Source: Aurelia coerulea
Lineage: Eukaryota; Cnidaria; Scyphozoa; Semaeostomeae; Ulmaridae
Reading direction: 5' to 3'
Assembly (NCBI GenBank): GCA_039566865.1
Contig: CM076949.1
Location: 2,456,501 to 2,520,500 of the forward strand
DNA: 64,000 nt
This document shows, piece after piece, positions 35,221-46,711 of this stretch. A model generated the notes under the pieces. The model was not told the DNA's origin, searched no databases, and saw only the letters and a program-made list of their open reading frames with translations. A program made the position numbers and the translations under genes. Positions within the stretch are counted from its first letter, which is position 1, and each line of letters starts with the position of its first letter.

Positions 35221-35976
35221 AACGAGATTATTAGATGGCACACAGGGTATGAGGTTGCTTGAAAAATGATTTGTCAAAGGCAAATACTTTATAGTACTTT
35301 CTACGCTTAAGCACAGTGTCCGTTGGACATCTCTAGGAGCTTCTCAACAATAGCCCTCATCAGAGAAAACTTTATTTAAAGGCCACTTTCAAGAAATGCA
35401 TTGACCGAACCGAAATAGCCATGGCAGCTATACAGAATGAGAGCAATACAACCTCGCCCCCAGGGCCTTTTGTCATATTGGGACAGAGAAGAAAAGGCCT
35501 TTTCGTCTCCGTCCCAATATGACAAAAGGAAGTCCCTTGAGGACGAAGTTGAAAGCAGTAGACCTTATTTGCTTTCCAGGAAAGACGTTTGATCGAGCCA
35601 CCAAATCTAGTTGTAGATCTTGTTGAAGAAAAAGTAAACAAAAAGCCTTCGTTTTCACTCTCTTCACTCCCTGATCAACAAATTCAGCAATAAGTTCAAT
35701 AAAAAATTGCTGCGTAGTATAGTATCGACATTTTTTTTATCTCCCACTAAATTTTGGTAGCGCTGACGACTGAAGTTTACTTTGGTCCTACTGACGACGT
35801 TTACTTTGATTTCTGTTTTTTCAATTTTTCTCTAATCATTATCCTAGATGTGTTTGATCGACCCTGGATCATATCGAAGCATCGATGAAGTACTACAAAA
35901 GGAAACAAAAGGAAAAGGAACACTTGAGATGATGAACCTGAAAGATGTCGAGGAAGGCGAAGAAACTATAGAATGA
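29429..35976 (+). CDS. SBDS: Ribosome maturation protein SBDS
   Basis: Exons 29429-29556, 30555-30684, 33959-34159, 34823-34990 and 35848-35976 join in phase to 756 nt (251 aa; human 250). With elongation factor-like GTPase 1, SBDS evicts eIF6 from nascent 60S subunits. The N-terminus [16 protein letters not shown] is almost invariant, followed by [20 protein letters not shown] and [17 protein letters not shown] (FYSH domain I, residues ~1-95). Domain II holds [20 protein letters not shown] and [14 protein letters not shown]; domain III ends [19 protein letters not shown]. Introns after codons 86 and 153 match human c.258 and c.459. Intron 2 carries a 2.4-kb foldback, intron 3 a family E MITE and intron 4 a small retroposon. 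Confidence 0.98.
31187..33565. mobile_element. Giant foldback: two ~0.95-kb inverted arms flanking a 483-bp core
   Basis: Left arm 31187-32137 and right arm 32621-33565 are near-identical inverted copies; examples are AGACCAGGCTATGAATGAGG on the left and CCTCATTCATAGCCTGGTCT on the right. The core (32138-32620) and left arm together encode a damaged protein read on the minus strand. The right arm repeats the protein's 3' part on the plus strand. It lies wholly within SBDS intron 2. No target-site duplication could be fixed. Confidence 0.9.
31650..32563 (-). pseudogene. Transposon-associated 'EEADT..LLLH' family protein, broken
   Basis: The core encodes [18 protein letters not shown], then a segment with [13 protein letters not shown], then [20 protein letters not shown]. 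The left arm continues with [27 protein letters not shown] and [11 protein letters not shown]. This order (EEADT, D-D-L hydrophobic strand, HAFTG-D, then F.LG..W, CLLYG and PPC) is a widespread invertebrate family of unknown function, plentiful in repeat-rich genomes. An in-frame TAG lies between the core and the left-arm part (near 32110). The equivalent right-arm junction has no stop. The end is also disrupted, so this copy is inactive. Confidence 0.7.
34462..34775. repeat. MITE family E (AAAGGGGCTCCGTC ends), copy 1
   Basis: TTAAAGGGGGCTCCGTCTCC on the left; GGTGACGGAGCCCCTTTA on the right. The middle includes CTTGGGTGAAGCCACCAAAC. Related copies lie at 51545-51760 (degenerate) and 59110-59425; a single end occurs near 41430. 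It lies in SBDS intron 3. Confidence 0.75.
35065..35215 (+). mobile_element. Short retroposon with poly-A tail and 10-bp TSD
   Basis: About 125 bp of unique sequence ends in an uninterrupted A-tract of about 27 nt (35191-35217). AAGGGAACGA is found immediately before (35055-35064) and immediately after (35216-35225). The duplication plus poly-A is the signature of LINE-mediated insertion. The body has no obvious tRNA boxes. It lies in SBDS intron 4. Confidence 0.8.
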
Positions 35977-36857
35977 ATATTTTGCTATACAGCGAAACCC
36001 GCGATTGAAACCTTTCATGCCACCAATACAAAAACGCAAACGATTTGATGACAAATGTTGAATATGAGAGACAAAACGGTTTCGCTGGATTTTCGGTAAT
36101 CAGTTACGTCTTAAAAGTTCAGCACGTAAATTTTGCTTCTTATGCAGCTGGTTTTATTTTGATTTACGACATAAAAAGTTGCACGACCCAATGATATTCA
36201 CTGTGACAGACATTCAAGAATCAGTAGTTATTACGAAGAACTGAACTTTAAGGTATACTTCTGAAAAATTAAAAGGTTATTCAAACGCATTGTCATTTAT
36301 TTTTGTTGCAACTTAAAGAAATAAGTTCAGAATCACATTACTCCTAAAGAATTCGGTAGATGTTTTAGCGTTTTGCGACGTTGTTGGAAGAATTATTATT
36401 TATAAGAACACGTGTTATCAGTATATCGTTAAGTGGTATCAACCATATTACAGAATTGCCGGTTTTCGTTTTTGTAGTCACGTTCTTTATTACAAGTCTA
36501 TGTGTCAAAAGTATCAAACGTGTTTAAAATTGCAAATTAGGAACCCATCGGAAACAATTTTTAAGACATTCGGTATTCAGGTTAAGTCCAGGTTTTCAGT
36601 AGTGATAGAAAAACAAGATTTAATTTCAATTAGTTGCTCCCCACAACACTATATCTACAATACGTCAAAATACAAATTGTCTAAAAACCCATTACAAAAT
36701 CCTAAAATCTAAGAATGCTTTAAATACACTTATACAAAATATCAGAGTGATGATAATTATGGTAATAAAACGTAAAACTAGTTCTATGATACAGTTGCTG
36801 CTGTAATAATAATGTAAGCCAATGTTTAGTTTATTGTAGGAAAGGGACGCGATTAGC
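35977..36857. other. Convergent intergenic space SBDS / MZT2
   Basis: 3' flanks of both genes. A possible AATAAA for MZT2 lies at 36835-36830 (minus). No coding exon recognised. Confidence 0.5.
36830..36835 (-). terminator. Candidate poly-A signal for MZT2
   Basis: TTTATT on the plus strand reads AATAAA on the minus strand, beginning about 22 nt past the MZT2 stop codon. Such a short 3' UTR would be unusual, so a later signal may be used. Confidence 0.4.
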
Positions 36858-37280
36858 TTAGTACATTGACTGAGCTCTTGTGACAGTGGATTCATTTATC
36901 AACGCAGAAAGACTCGACTTTGTTTTTGTTTTCACATTGTCACTTCCATGTCTTTGGACAGATGGGTCATCGCCAGGGCGTAATTCATCTTTTCGTGACG
37001 TCGATGGTTTATGCGAAGTCATCTTTTTTATAACATCAGCTATCGTATTTGGGTTCACATTCAAACGCAGAAGATCTAGAACAATTTTGAAGAGATCTGG
37101 ACTCATTTTCACCCCACTCAGCTCACACAAATCGAATAATTCATCATCTATTGTTTTGTTTCTTGTATAACTTGATGTTTTTGTCGATTCAATAGTAACT
37201 TTGAAGAGATCAGGATTCGATCTTGATTTCCTTTTCAAGTCCGAAGCCGTTTCTTTATTCACGAGTCTTGCAGCCGCCAT
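36858..37280 (-). CDS. MZT2: Mitotic-spindle organizing protein 2 (MOZART2)
   Basis: An intact single-exon frame of 140 aa starts at ATG 37280 (MAAARLVN). Residues about 45-88 form the conserved helical core: DDELFDLCELSGVKMSPDLF, then KIVLDLLRLNVNPNTIADVI, then KKM. This aligns with the human core (ELYELA..GGIDPDVFKILVDLLKLNV). The remainder is a low-complexity, Ser/Thr/Lys-rich tail, as in vertebrate MZT2, which is also variable there. The family binds the N-termini of gamma-tubulin complex proteins and helps recruit or activate gamma-tubulin ring complexes at centrosomes. It is convergent with SBDS and divergent from ESS2. Confidence 0.93.
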   Translation of the reverse strand: MAAARLVNKETASDLKRKSRSNPDLFKVTIESTKTSSYTRNKTIDDELFDLCELSGVKMSPDLFKIVLDLLRLNVNPNTIADVIKKMTSHKPSTSRKDELRPGDDPSVQRHGSDNVKTKTKSSLSALINESTVTRAQSMY

Positions 37281-37816
37281 TTTTCCTTGTTTACGAAAAG
37301 GACCTGTTTTACGACCCTCGATTTGAAAAAGAGGCGTTCGGTAAATGGTAGTTAATTTCGTGCAATTTCAAAACGTTTGGTGAAGAAGATTGAAGAATAT
37401 TATTGAAGAGTTCGTTTTGTCATATCCTTGTAAAATAGTGTTGTTTTAAAGCAACAAAGAGGCGAAAGATTCAAAGACCAGCCTTGCAAATTAGGGGCAC
37501 ATTTCTGCACATCTGAATTGGTATTGACCCTCTCGCAGACTCATCCGGAGGAAGCAAATTCCGTGTTGTTAACTTTTAGGCCCTCCTCTGCCTGGCCTAG
37601 CCTATCCACCAATAATAACAGACCAAACAACGCTATAGCAAGCTCTTGAATATAATTTGTAACTGCCTGTTAACTGGCAAACCACAACACCAATTGTATT
37701 ATCTTTGAAAGTTTCCAGAAACCATCAAACAACGAGGAGATAAACCAAGCCAAAAAAGGGTTGCTTGCATTTTTCCTGTTATTTCCATAGTACAGTTACA
37801 CAGCCTGGTGACAAGT
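37281..37816. promoter_or_regulatory. Bidirectional promoter region, MZT2 / ESS2
   Basis: 536 bp separate the two divergent ATGs. No canonical TATA box was seen at a convincing distance from either start. The compact head-to-head arrangement implies a shared promoter. Confidence 0.6.
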
Positions 37817-40800
37817 ATGGACAAGGACAATAGAAACAGTTCAAAAGGAAAAGAGATGCAAGTACTCCAGGAATCAAAACTGCAACTAGTACCAACATTT
37901 AAAGATGCAAAGTCCAGGGTTTTGAGAAAGCAAAATGTTTTAGAAGAAGATGCATACATAGAGGTATGCAATCGATCCAGCTGATGCTATCTAGCACTGG
38001 ACACCAGTGTAATATGGATGTTTTTCTATGTGCTATCAAACTTCTTCACCTTTTATGGGGCTAACTATTGATTAGAAATTACCTGGATATATATAAAATG
38101 CCAGAATTATAGTTAATTGCAGTTAATTATGATTAATTAATCAAATTATGCAAATATCCAAAAATGCACAAACATCATAATCATGAAGGAAATGCCTTAG
38201 ATAGAAGGGACATCAAGTGGAATTTTAACCTCCTGTCATTTTAATTTGATACACAATATAAAGTTGGAAAATCTGGGCAAAAAACAAACCAATTTATCTT
38301 TGAAGAGACAGGGCAGAAACTGTGTAAAATGACATCATCAGGCAATCTGATATTGGAAAGTGTTTGTGTATTTAAGCTTTTTGAATTGTTGCCTAATTTA
38401 AGGACCTGTTGCAGGAAGCTAGGGCTCAAGGTTACACATTTTCACACTTGCTGCTCTGTCCTTTGAAGACCGTTCTTCAATAGACCTTTTAGCTATTCTG
38501 AAAAGAATCAGAATCGAACAACATTTTACTACATTTTGTAGAATTTTCGAATGAGGACAATAGTGATAGAAGCTCTAATGCCACTCGATCGAACATAGCG
38601 TATAAAAATAACGCTCGATCCAGGCTCTTTTGTAGAATAGCTAAAAGGCCTATTAGAAACGGTGGATCATAAAATGTTGTAACATAGAAAATTTCAAAAT
38701 ATGAGCTGACTGACATCTGTTGTGATACTCTATCAAAGTTGCTATGGCTTTTGAAAATTTTGTCATTTCTTAAAAATTGAATGAACTTGATCTTTTTCTC
38801 CAACAGGCTGTTGATAAGATAATAGAGAGAGATTTCTTCCCAGATCTTCCAAAGTTGCAGCTACAAGCAGAATATCTAGATGCACTGAGTTCAAATGATA
38901 TTGACAAACTAAGATCAGTTGAATTGAAACTGGACAGAGGTTTATCTGTCAGAAGATTCAATGGTAAGTTCAAAACTAGGAACAAAATAGAAGATTCTAC
39001 ACAATTAAAAATCCACTCATTTTTTTTTAATTCTTGAGTGCCATCTTTGATAATCTTTTAAAGAGTCTAATTTAATTCTGCAGCTAGGATACATTTTTCC
39101 ATATAAATTGTGAGAACATTATCATGAAATGTTTGTCTTGTTTGCGAACCAAAGCCAAAACTCTAGTGACATTTCTACTTTGATTAGTGTCAACACAATG
39201 CAGTACCTAGGCTTAGTGCACATTAATTTACAAGAATTCTTTACATTATTATGATCAGACTTCTTGAGTGATACAGTATGAAAGATTGCAATTTTGTAAA
39301 GAAGAATTCTTGGGCAGGGAAACCATCTTAATGTGTGGAAGGCCTGTACTGTAGAAGTAGAACATTTTATCACTGGTATAGTTCCACCTCTCTCTTGTTC
39401 AGCTCCAACTGTTATCAGTGAATGAAGTGGCCCAAAAACCAGTGTCAACTTTCGGAAAGAATTGCATCATAGCTCCAATCTATGATTGTTTATTTCTTTT
39501 GATTAGTTGATTTTTATTTATTCCAGATTCGACGCCAAGTACCTTTGAAACACCTTCTACACATAGAGCAGAAACACCCAGCAGTGCCAATACAAGCATT
39601 CCAAACACCAGACAAAACGAGGCATTATCGTCCACTGTTCCCAATGTATCACTTGATAATTTCCTTGCTAAAAACACAAGTGAAGACAACGCTTCATTCG
39701 AGAAAATAATGGAGGAATCAAAACATCGAATAAAAGAAAAATTTGCTTGGTTATTCCAGGCTGAAGATGAACAGGGCAAGAAACAAGATCAAAATCTTGC
39801 TTTGCCAAGTTGCGAAGAACAAGTTTTAAATGCAATTGATGATAAGCCATACAATCTCGATTCATGGACGTACAAATCACGAAATGCGTTAATGTACGTG
39901 CCTAATGGCGTAGAGTTGAGCGCTAAAGAGTTGATTGAGGGCAAGGGAAGGAAAGAGAGGGTAATAAAACATGAGAATACGAGATTTGACGGTGATCCGT
40001 TCAATTCCGTTTCATGTAGAGCTGCTTTGAATGAAGCTGCAAGTGAACATGCAAATATCAAGAAACAAGTGGGTAAGATCGGTGCTGATGGCAATGTGGA
40101 GGCTGCAACTCCGAAAGTGAAGGGATATGGTTTTGTAGCGACACCGTCTCCTGCACCAGGTATGGAATTTGGAGTTTTTTATATACGATCCGAATTAGTT
40201 CCAGCAGTGGCCTTGTTTACCAAGCAGATGATTGATCAAAATGATTATCCCTGAGCATTTTTCGCTGCTGCCTGACACTTTCGAACGAAATAAACTCATA
40301 TCGGTAAATACAATCAATTTTCGCGAATTTTTTTCAAGATTAAAACTATTTACCATTTGCTATAAATGCCGACAAAAATTCGTATAGCTTTTTTCGTCGA
40401 ATTCGAGAACTTAACTCGCCGCGAAAGTTCTTGAATCATTCTTAGGTGTCATCTAGATTTCCTCACGTGAACAACCGACTCTCTCTTTAATTCCATTAGT
40501 GTACATATTGTTGTTTCCGATACGAACTTACATTATGTAATGACTTTTCCTAGCCAGCAAAAACGTAGATTTTCTGCTAATAATTCTAAGCAAGTCCGAG
40601 TTCTCTCCAATATACAGTAAAAACCCGCACATAAGAACCTTCATCTGTTAAGAACCTACAGCCTGAAATAATATATTTTGTACCCAATCAATAAGAACCA
40701 TTTCAGGCTGATATCTAAAGTAGGTTCTTAATAAAGGGTCTTATTCATTCATTGGGAAATAAATGCAACATTTTTGCCAATCAACCTCTTTCGTGAACTG

Positions 40801-42779
40801 CAAAACATTTCTTACAGAACTGTGATAGGCAGGGCCTGCAGGGGTAAACTGGGTAAGATTGGGTTGAAATGGATAGGGCCAAGAGTGCAAATAGGTTTGG
40901 CTACGATTTAGAAACACATACTTTCCTATATTAAGAACCTACACCCTGATTGCTAGATGTGCCTCATTGCATAAGAACCTAAACAGGCTGAGTTCAAAAT
41001 CTTAGGTTCTTATGTGCGGGTTTTTACTGTATAAATTCTTTAGTAATTAGTTAACCATCCAGTCATGTTTAACTGTGATCTTTTTCTTGACAGGCGTTGA
41101 CGCATCACCTTTCATGACTTGGGGTGAAATCGAGGGAACTCCAATGCGACTCGATGCGACACCAGGGCCAGCTAAAGGCCCAACATTCAAAATCCCCGAG
41201 CAGCCTCGAAGAGAACAACTTGGGCATCAGCTGGTTGAAAAAATGAGCAAACAACATCGTGATAAACGGAGAGATGCTATTGCCAGAGCAGCAGCATCTT
41301 TGGGGTAAGTTTCTCGTTCGAGTTGCTAAAGGGAGTGAAGGCTTTTCTTCTTAGCGTCATTGTCAGGACCACAGTAGAATGCTTGCAGTTTTTCGCCACA
41401 GCGACTACTGAATGCAGCTATGTTGATTCCCTTTAAAGGGGCTGGGTCACGTAAAGTAAACAAACTTCTTTCGAAACGCCGATTTTGCAGTTTTTTGACA
41501 GGCCATATCACAGAGATTTTCCACTATTTTTCTCAAAATGAAAGTGCTATTTTGAAGATGAACTCTTGAACTTCAGAGAGAAATAAACGAAACAACCATA
41601 TGTTGTAAGATTGCAAAGATATTGATGGATTTTAGAAGTACCTTTATTGTGGATTCACCACATCCACCAAAATCTGTGGAGAACACAATGGGCGCGTGCC
41701 GGCGCGTGCGGACAACAATATAGATCATAAAGATAACAGATTTTTTTACGGTTAACTTAAATTTTGCAGCACTTTTTGCAAATTACATCTTTAGGAGGTT
41801 AAATATCGCATTTTTGTGACAACTCTCTTACTGGGTATGTAACTGTACAGTACATTTCTTGTCAAACTGCTTCAAAACAGAGCTCAGTGGAAGTAGGGAA
41901 TCTACAAATGGGACAAAGAAAATGCCTACGCACGCTGTTATTCCTCTAGCTAAACAATATGCACGCACCTATCGAAATCATCAAAACAATAGAATAATTT
42001 CAGACCTGCATATGCAGCTGTTGAGATAGCGATCTATCTCCGTCAACTAACTTTAAAATGGCCCCTCTGAGGAGAAGGCGGGTTCGTTAACCACTGAGAC
42101 ACAGAGCCACTTAGCGTTGATGTGTCATAAAACTCTCAGGCAATTTTGACAAAACCCAGAATCCAGAAAAGTTGTAAAACTTCCTCCGACCAAAGAGTTC
42201 ATACCTGAAAGGTTAATTCCAGACCTGCATATGCAGCTATTGAGATAGCGATCTACCTCCGTCAACTAACTTTAAAATGGCCCGTCTGAGGAGAAGGCGG
42301 GTTCGTTAACCACTGAGACACAGAGCCACTTAGCGTTGATGTGTTATAAAACCCTCAGACAATTTTGACAAAACCCAGAATCCAGGAAATTTGTAAAACT
42401 TCCTCCGACCAAAGAGTTCATACCTGAAAGGATAATTTCAGACCTGCTTATGCAGCTGTTGAGATAGCGATCTATCTCCTTCAACTAACTTTAAAATCCC
42501 CTTTCTTTTCACAGAAAATCTCCTGGTAGATTGTCAACTGACCGTATCACACAGCTATCTCCGGCTGCTCAGCGACTGGTCAAATCAAGTTCAAAACTCA
42601 CAGCGGATTCAGCACTCAGAAGCAGTTATTCTCCATCACCTCACAGAAAATCAACACCGTTGACTCCTTCTTCGCAAAAGAACACTCCAAACACGAGATC
42701 AAATCGAACGAGGACTCCAGGATCTAATAGAACTGAAGTATCATTGACGGACAATTTATTGCAGCTTCCAAAAACGTAA
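37817..42779 (+). CDS. ESS2: Splicing factor ESS-2 / DGCR14 homolog
   Basis: Exons 37817-37963, 38807-38963, 39527-40159, 41094-41304 and 42515-42779 (TAA) total 1413 nt, 470 aa (human 476). ESS2 is a nuclear protein of late spliceosomal complexes. Motifs in family order: LEEDAYIEAVDKIIERDFFP, then DLPKLQLQAEYLDA (~45-70); FETP; SLDNFLAKNTSEDNASFEKI; WLFQAE; WTYKSRNALMYVPNGV; NTRFDGDPF; GYGFVATPSPAPG (end of exon 3); MTWGEIEGTPMRLD; TPGP..FKIPEQPRRE; LSPAAQRLV; LRSSYSPSP; and a terminal SLTDNLLQLP. An N-rich or coiled alternative was not needed, because all motifs are intact. Introns hold a family F MITE (1), a pogo-like MITE (3) and a 219-bp tandem repeat (4). Confidence 0.97.
38481..38652. 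repeat. MITE family F (TAGACCTTTTAGCTATTCTG), copy 1
   Basis: The left end TAGACCTTTTAGCTATTCTG and right end AGAATAGCTAAAAGGCCTA are inverted; about 172 bp. Copies at 57531 and 60014. In ESS2 intron 1. Confidence 0.85.
40615..41029. mobile_element. Pogo-like MITE, TA target duplication (copy 1)
   Basis: CAGTAAAAACCCGCACATAA at the left, its exact complement at the right, both bordered by TA (40613-40614, 41030-41031). Internal AAGAACCTA words repeat in both directions. CAGT-initiated ends with TA duplication are typical of Tigger/pogo elements. In ESS2 intron 3. Confidence 0.85.
42001..42497. repeat. 219-bp tandem repeat, 2.3 copies, abutting the last ESS2 exon
   Basis: CAGACCTGCATATGCAGCTG-type starts occur at 42001, 42220 and 42439 (period 219). 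The third copy stops 17 bp before the acceptor-adjacent exon start at 42515. On the minus strand the unit contains GTCTCAGTGGTTAACG, which resembles a tRNA-derived SINE A box; no good B box was seen. Confidence 0.85.
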
Positions 42780-43411
42780 CATATTTTTGATACTAAATGT
42801 AGCTGTTTTATTGCTGGGAATAACGGGCGACTAGTTATGACTCTGGCCAGGGATCATAAATTTTCTGGTGGATAAAAGACGATACTTTTGGTGACAATGA
42901 CTGATAATCATTTCCAAATAATGGGCCACTGTTATGTTAGGCCCTTGCATTCTTTCTGTCAAAAATGTTTTCTTTTATTCCCCGAATCTAGCACAATTTC
43001 TGCAGAATTTGTAGTCAAATTTTTGAGAATAACATCTTGAATATCACAGACAAGAAATATTTGTGCAGCTACCAAAAAGAAAGACATTAGTGACAAGGAA
43101 AATCGCAGTTGCTTATCAAAACTGTCTGCGTCATGTTCCTCCGACAACTTGTTCGTAAATATCGAAGCAAAATTAGAGAAAATAAAACTTCAGTAAGATG
43201 AATCTCATTGTATAAATGTAAAGTGGACAATTTTAAAATCATATCGGTATGAAAAATAAACACATTATGTGTCTGTTAACTAATACCTAGTATACACATT
43301 AATTTTTATTGGCCCTCTTCCTTTCTACTGTTTATACATATAGGTTGCTTGAAAGGGGCTATAAACCTATAATCGGCTGAAGTAACAAGGGCATATTTCG
43401 TAATCAATAGC
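42780..43411. other. 3' flank of ESS2
   Basis: Candidate AATAAA signals at 43181-43186 and 43255-43260, 400-480 nt past the stop. No exon recognised. Confidence 0.45.
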
Positions 43412-43951
43412 ATCAGCGACTGCAGACAAAGGAAATTCTCTCAACCAGTAATTCAAAAAAAAGACGGCGCCGCAAAGTTGCCCTGAAACCATTAGGGCAA
43501 ACTCTTGCCTTGTGCACGCGAAATATGGTTTTTTAAGAGAAGTTGTACGCTTATAAAGAAAGAAGAAGGGTAAATCTAAAGTTCGTCGTGGAGGATTTTG
43601 TTTATTTGATTCAAAAGCCGAGCAGAAGGCATTTTGATTCTCGTGTATTTAGGGCTCAAATGAAACGATTACTACTCAGCTCCTGAATCAAATAAACAAA
43701 ATCCGCCAGGCAGAACTTTAGATTTACCCTTCTTCTTTCGTTATGGGCACACAACGTCTCTCAAAAACCACCTTTCACGAGCACAAGGCAAGAGTTTGCC
43801 CTACTGGTTTCAGGGCAACTTTTGCGGCTATGTTTGTTTTGAATTACTGGTTGAGAGAATTTCCTTTATCTGCAGTCGCTAATCGCTTTGAATTGAGGTG
43901 TCAATCAAAAGCAACTGATGCTATTGCGTTACAAAATCTGTCCTTGTTCCG
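43412..43951. repeat. Foldback element, family B (copy 3)
   Basis: GCGACTGCAGACAAAGGAAA on the left pairs with CCTTTATCTGCAGTCGC on the right. The outermost left end is missing, while the right end retains ATCTGTCCTTGTT. Confidence 0.8.
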
Positions 43952-44454
43952 TTTTGGTCTATTATTGGGATTATTTTAACTCTAAAAGAATTGGTTTTCA
44001 ATGCTTCTAATTCTTCTGGTTTTTCCATGGCATTCCACTGATTCTTCGTTCTTCACGAAACTGTAGCGTTCTAGAAATTGTGTTATATTTGTGAATTGCA
44101 ACGTATGAACATTCTGCAAATAAACGTTAATATGGCTTGAAACGGAAGCAGGAAACAAAGTTCAAATTTCGTAAAATTGCCATCCTTGACGAGTTTTCCA
44201 ACGTTACGAAAACGAAACTTTGTAGGTAGCACGGTTTACGATTTTGAATTTTGATGACGTCAAATCTAAAACTTGACACGCTATCTCCTCCGTAGCAGCA
44301 AGTAATTTCTTTGTAGAGGCATAAGGCTGCGGCAATCGAGCGCAACTGAGGCGTGTAACCGCCCATGGCGGGAGTCAAGCGCAACTGAGGCGTGTAACCG
44401 CCCACGATTTGGCAATGAATGAAAGCTTATCAAAAACGCACGGCAAAATTCTCC
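43952..44454. other. Gene-free stretch with a short direct repeat
   Basis: GCGCAACTGAGGCGTGTAAC occurs twice (about 44340 and 44380) in tandem. No gene seen. Confidence 0.45.
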
Positions 44455-44835
44455 AACACGTATTTTTTTATAAGAAACTGCCCATAAGAAACTCAACTCT
44501 CAGATTGCCACAAAATTAAGAAACTCCAGTACTAGGAAAATATAACTTAAGAATCTATTTGTTTTGACAAAGGGAATCCTTAACATATTTTTACTTCATT
44601 TTCACTCGTTTCCTATTTCATATTACTGGGAAGGTATTTGAGTAAAGTCTAAACATTGGAAAGGCTTGAAAAAAACTTTGTTTTGAAATGTTCAGGGTGG
44701 CACAGGTAGTGAACATGAAGATGTTTATGGAACTTTTAAGACACTCGTAAGAGACTCCGAGTACTCAAAATCTGATAATCTTAATTAAGAAAACTTCCAG
44801 TTCTGGCCGTAATTCTTAGTTTCTTATCAAAAATG
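44455..44835. repeat. Dispersed repeat with CAACACGTATTTTTTTATAA end
   Basis: Near-inverted ends (TTTATAAGAAACTGCCCATA and ATTCTTAGTTTCTTATCAAA) bound about 380 bp. Related to 14440-14835 and 23335-23935. Confidence 0.55.
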
Positions 44836-46131
44836 CATGCATGCTATTGAAGACTGGCAAGCTACACCCCATTTTCTTTGGTGTGTGGCTTTACCATTTC
44901 CTTCTGAAAAAAGTTCTCGAACAAATACATTGACAAGTGGTGCTTTAGCCAATACAGTGCTTTTTGTTGCCAACATAACACTGTAAAAATGCAGTCCTGA
45001 TTGCGAGTGAATAAATGATGACGGAATGAAATATATTCTACGAAAATTCAAAACGGCGAGCTACATACAAAACTCTATGAATTTAGAATTAAAACTGGCG
45101 AATCACGGTTATTTTCAATCAAGCGGAATTAGTTCACGTCTACCAACCTTCGGTGAAAGACGACAAAAAATGTCAAACAAAAGGCACCCTAAGACTGAAG
45201 CACTCCCAAATACATTTCTCTGCATGTGCTGAACGGTCCATAAAGGCTGGTTTCTAGTTAGTGGCATTTTTCAAGCGGGCACAATGTTAACGATACAGGC
45301 AGCCTGCGCGCAGCAGTCTTCTTTGCAATTTTACACAATAAAGACTGCATGCAGGCTCCAATAAAGGCTCATTTCCAGTCAGTGGAATTTTTCGAGCAGG
45401 CAAAATTTGAGACGAACGAATGGTTACTCGAGACGTAACTTTCTGCTCAACTTCAGAGCATATTTTCTCTCGCAAACAAAAAAAAGTCCCATCCGTTCGG
45501 AGAATTCCACTGACTGGATATCAGCCATTGAATATGATCCATATCGTCGGATATCAAACAACAAGGGGCCTCAGACTGAGCCTTGAGGTACATCCTAATC
45601 TATTTCTCTACATATGATAAGGGATCAATTAACGCTGATTCAAAGCCTCAAATATTAACAAGGATCCTCGGACTGAGCCTTCTGAGCTGTTTAAAAAATT
45701 CTACCACGTGCACCAAAAAAACTACCTACATTCGAGAGGATGTAATAAATTATACACTGTGTTTGTTTGAAGATTAAGAATTGAACCATTTCATAGAGCA
45801 CTTCCTTGCTCCTGTCAAATTTTCAAGAAATCGCTCGTAACTTAAGACTTACGAATATTCGACAAGCACTCAACAAGTATAGTTCAGGCTCTTTTCAATT
45901 GAGACATTGTCACCTAGGGTTCTTTGCGAGCACGCTGAAATTTCTGGCTCGTCTGAAAATCGAATTTGGCCTAAGTGGAAATTATGGATCCGCACTGCAG
46001 TAGTTGGACTGATCGAAACATCTTGATCGAAACCTCACACGATTAGATACTTTTTGCTGTACCCAGTATAGATTTATTGTAACTCAGCTAGCTGGATGTA
46101 GGCCTTGATAGCCACGAATGACCAAACCCAA
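44836..46131. other. Gene-free stretch with TTCCAGTCAGTGGAATT inverted words
   Basis: GGCT(C/G)..TTTC(C/T)AGT(C/T)AGTGG occurs at about 45248 and 45366, and inverted (CCACTGACTGGATATCAGCC) at about 45507. Short frames here match no family I know. Confidence 0.4.
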
Positions 46132-46611
46132 CGCATGGGCTCAAATCTTTAAAAACGTCGGTGTAAAATTCCATTACACTTTTCTTTGCATCAAATGGCT
46201 TGAAAGGAACTTGGATTTTTTGCTATAAATATACCATGGAAATTTATTAATATCTTGATTAGTTTCAAAATGGCGGCATTTATTAAATTTGAGGTTATGG
46301 CATCATCAAATTTCTAAATTCTAAACCAGAAAAGCTACAGAATTCTGCATGCCACCATATTGTAGACCTACATAAACTATGGTATTCTTGAAGGCTATAT
46401 AATTTTCCCTCTGTTGGCTTAGGATATACGATGATTTAAAAATTTTCATAATTTTCTATGAATTTCTTCAATAATAATTATATTGCCACCATGTTGAAAA
46501 AGATCAAGATAGCTTCCACGGCAGATTTACAGCAAAGTCAATTCAAAGAAAAATGTCATACAATTTTACCCCCACCTTTTTAAAGATTTGAAAGATTTGA
46601 GCCTTATCCTA
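46132..46611. repeat. Foldback element, family A (copy 7)
   Basis: The left end GGGCTCAAATCTTTAAAAAC is matched by the right end TTTTTAAAGATTTG plus GAGCC. The inner words TAAATATACCATGGAAATTT and CCACGGCAGATTTACAGC pair. Confidence 0.75.
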
Positions 46612-46711
46612 TGACTTGCAGCATTTTAAAATGGATCCTTTCCAGTTCCATGGATCATTGCATGACTTGCGACATGAAAGACATATTAACAACTGTAAAG
46701 GATTAGCCGAT

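Noticed and set aside
39830..40094. Minus-strand frame at 39789-40094
   Set aside because: Antisense shadow of ESS2 exon 3.
45287..45617. Two opposing frames sharing an IPLTG motif
   Set aside because: The shared motif comes from inverted CCACTGACTGG words, not from a protein family.
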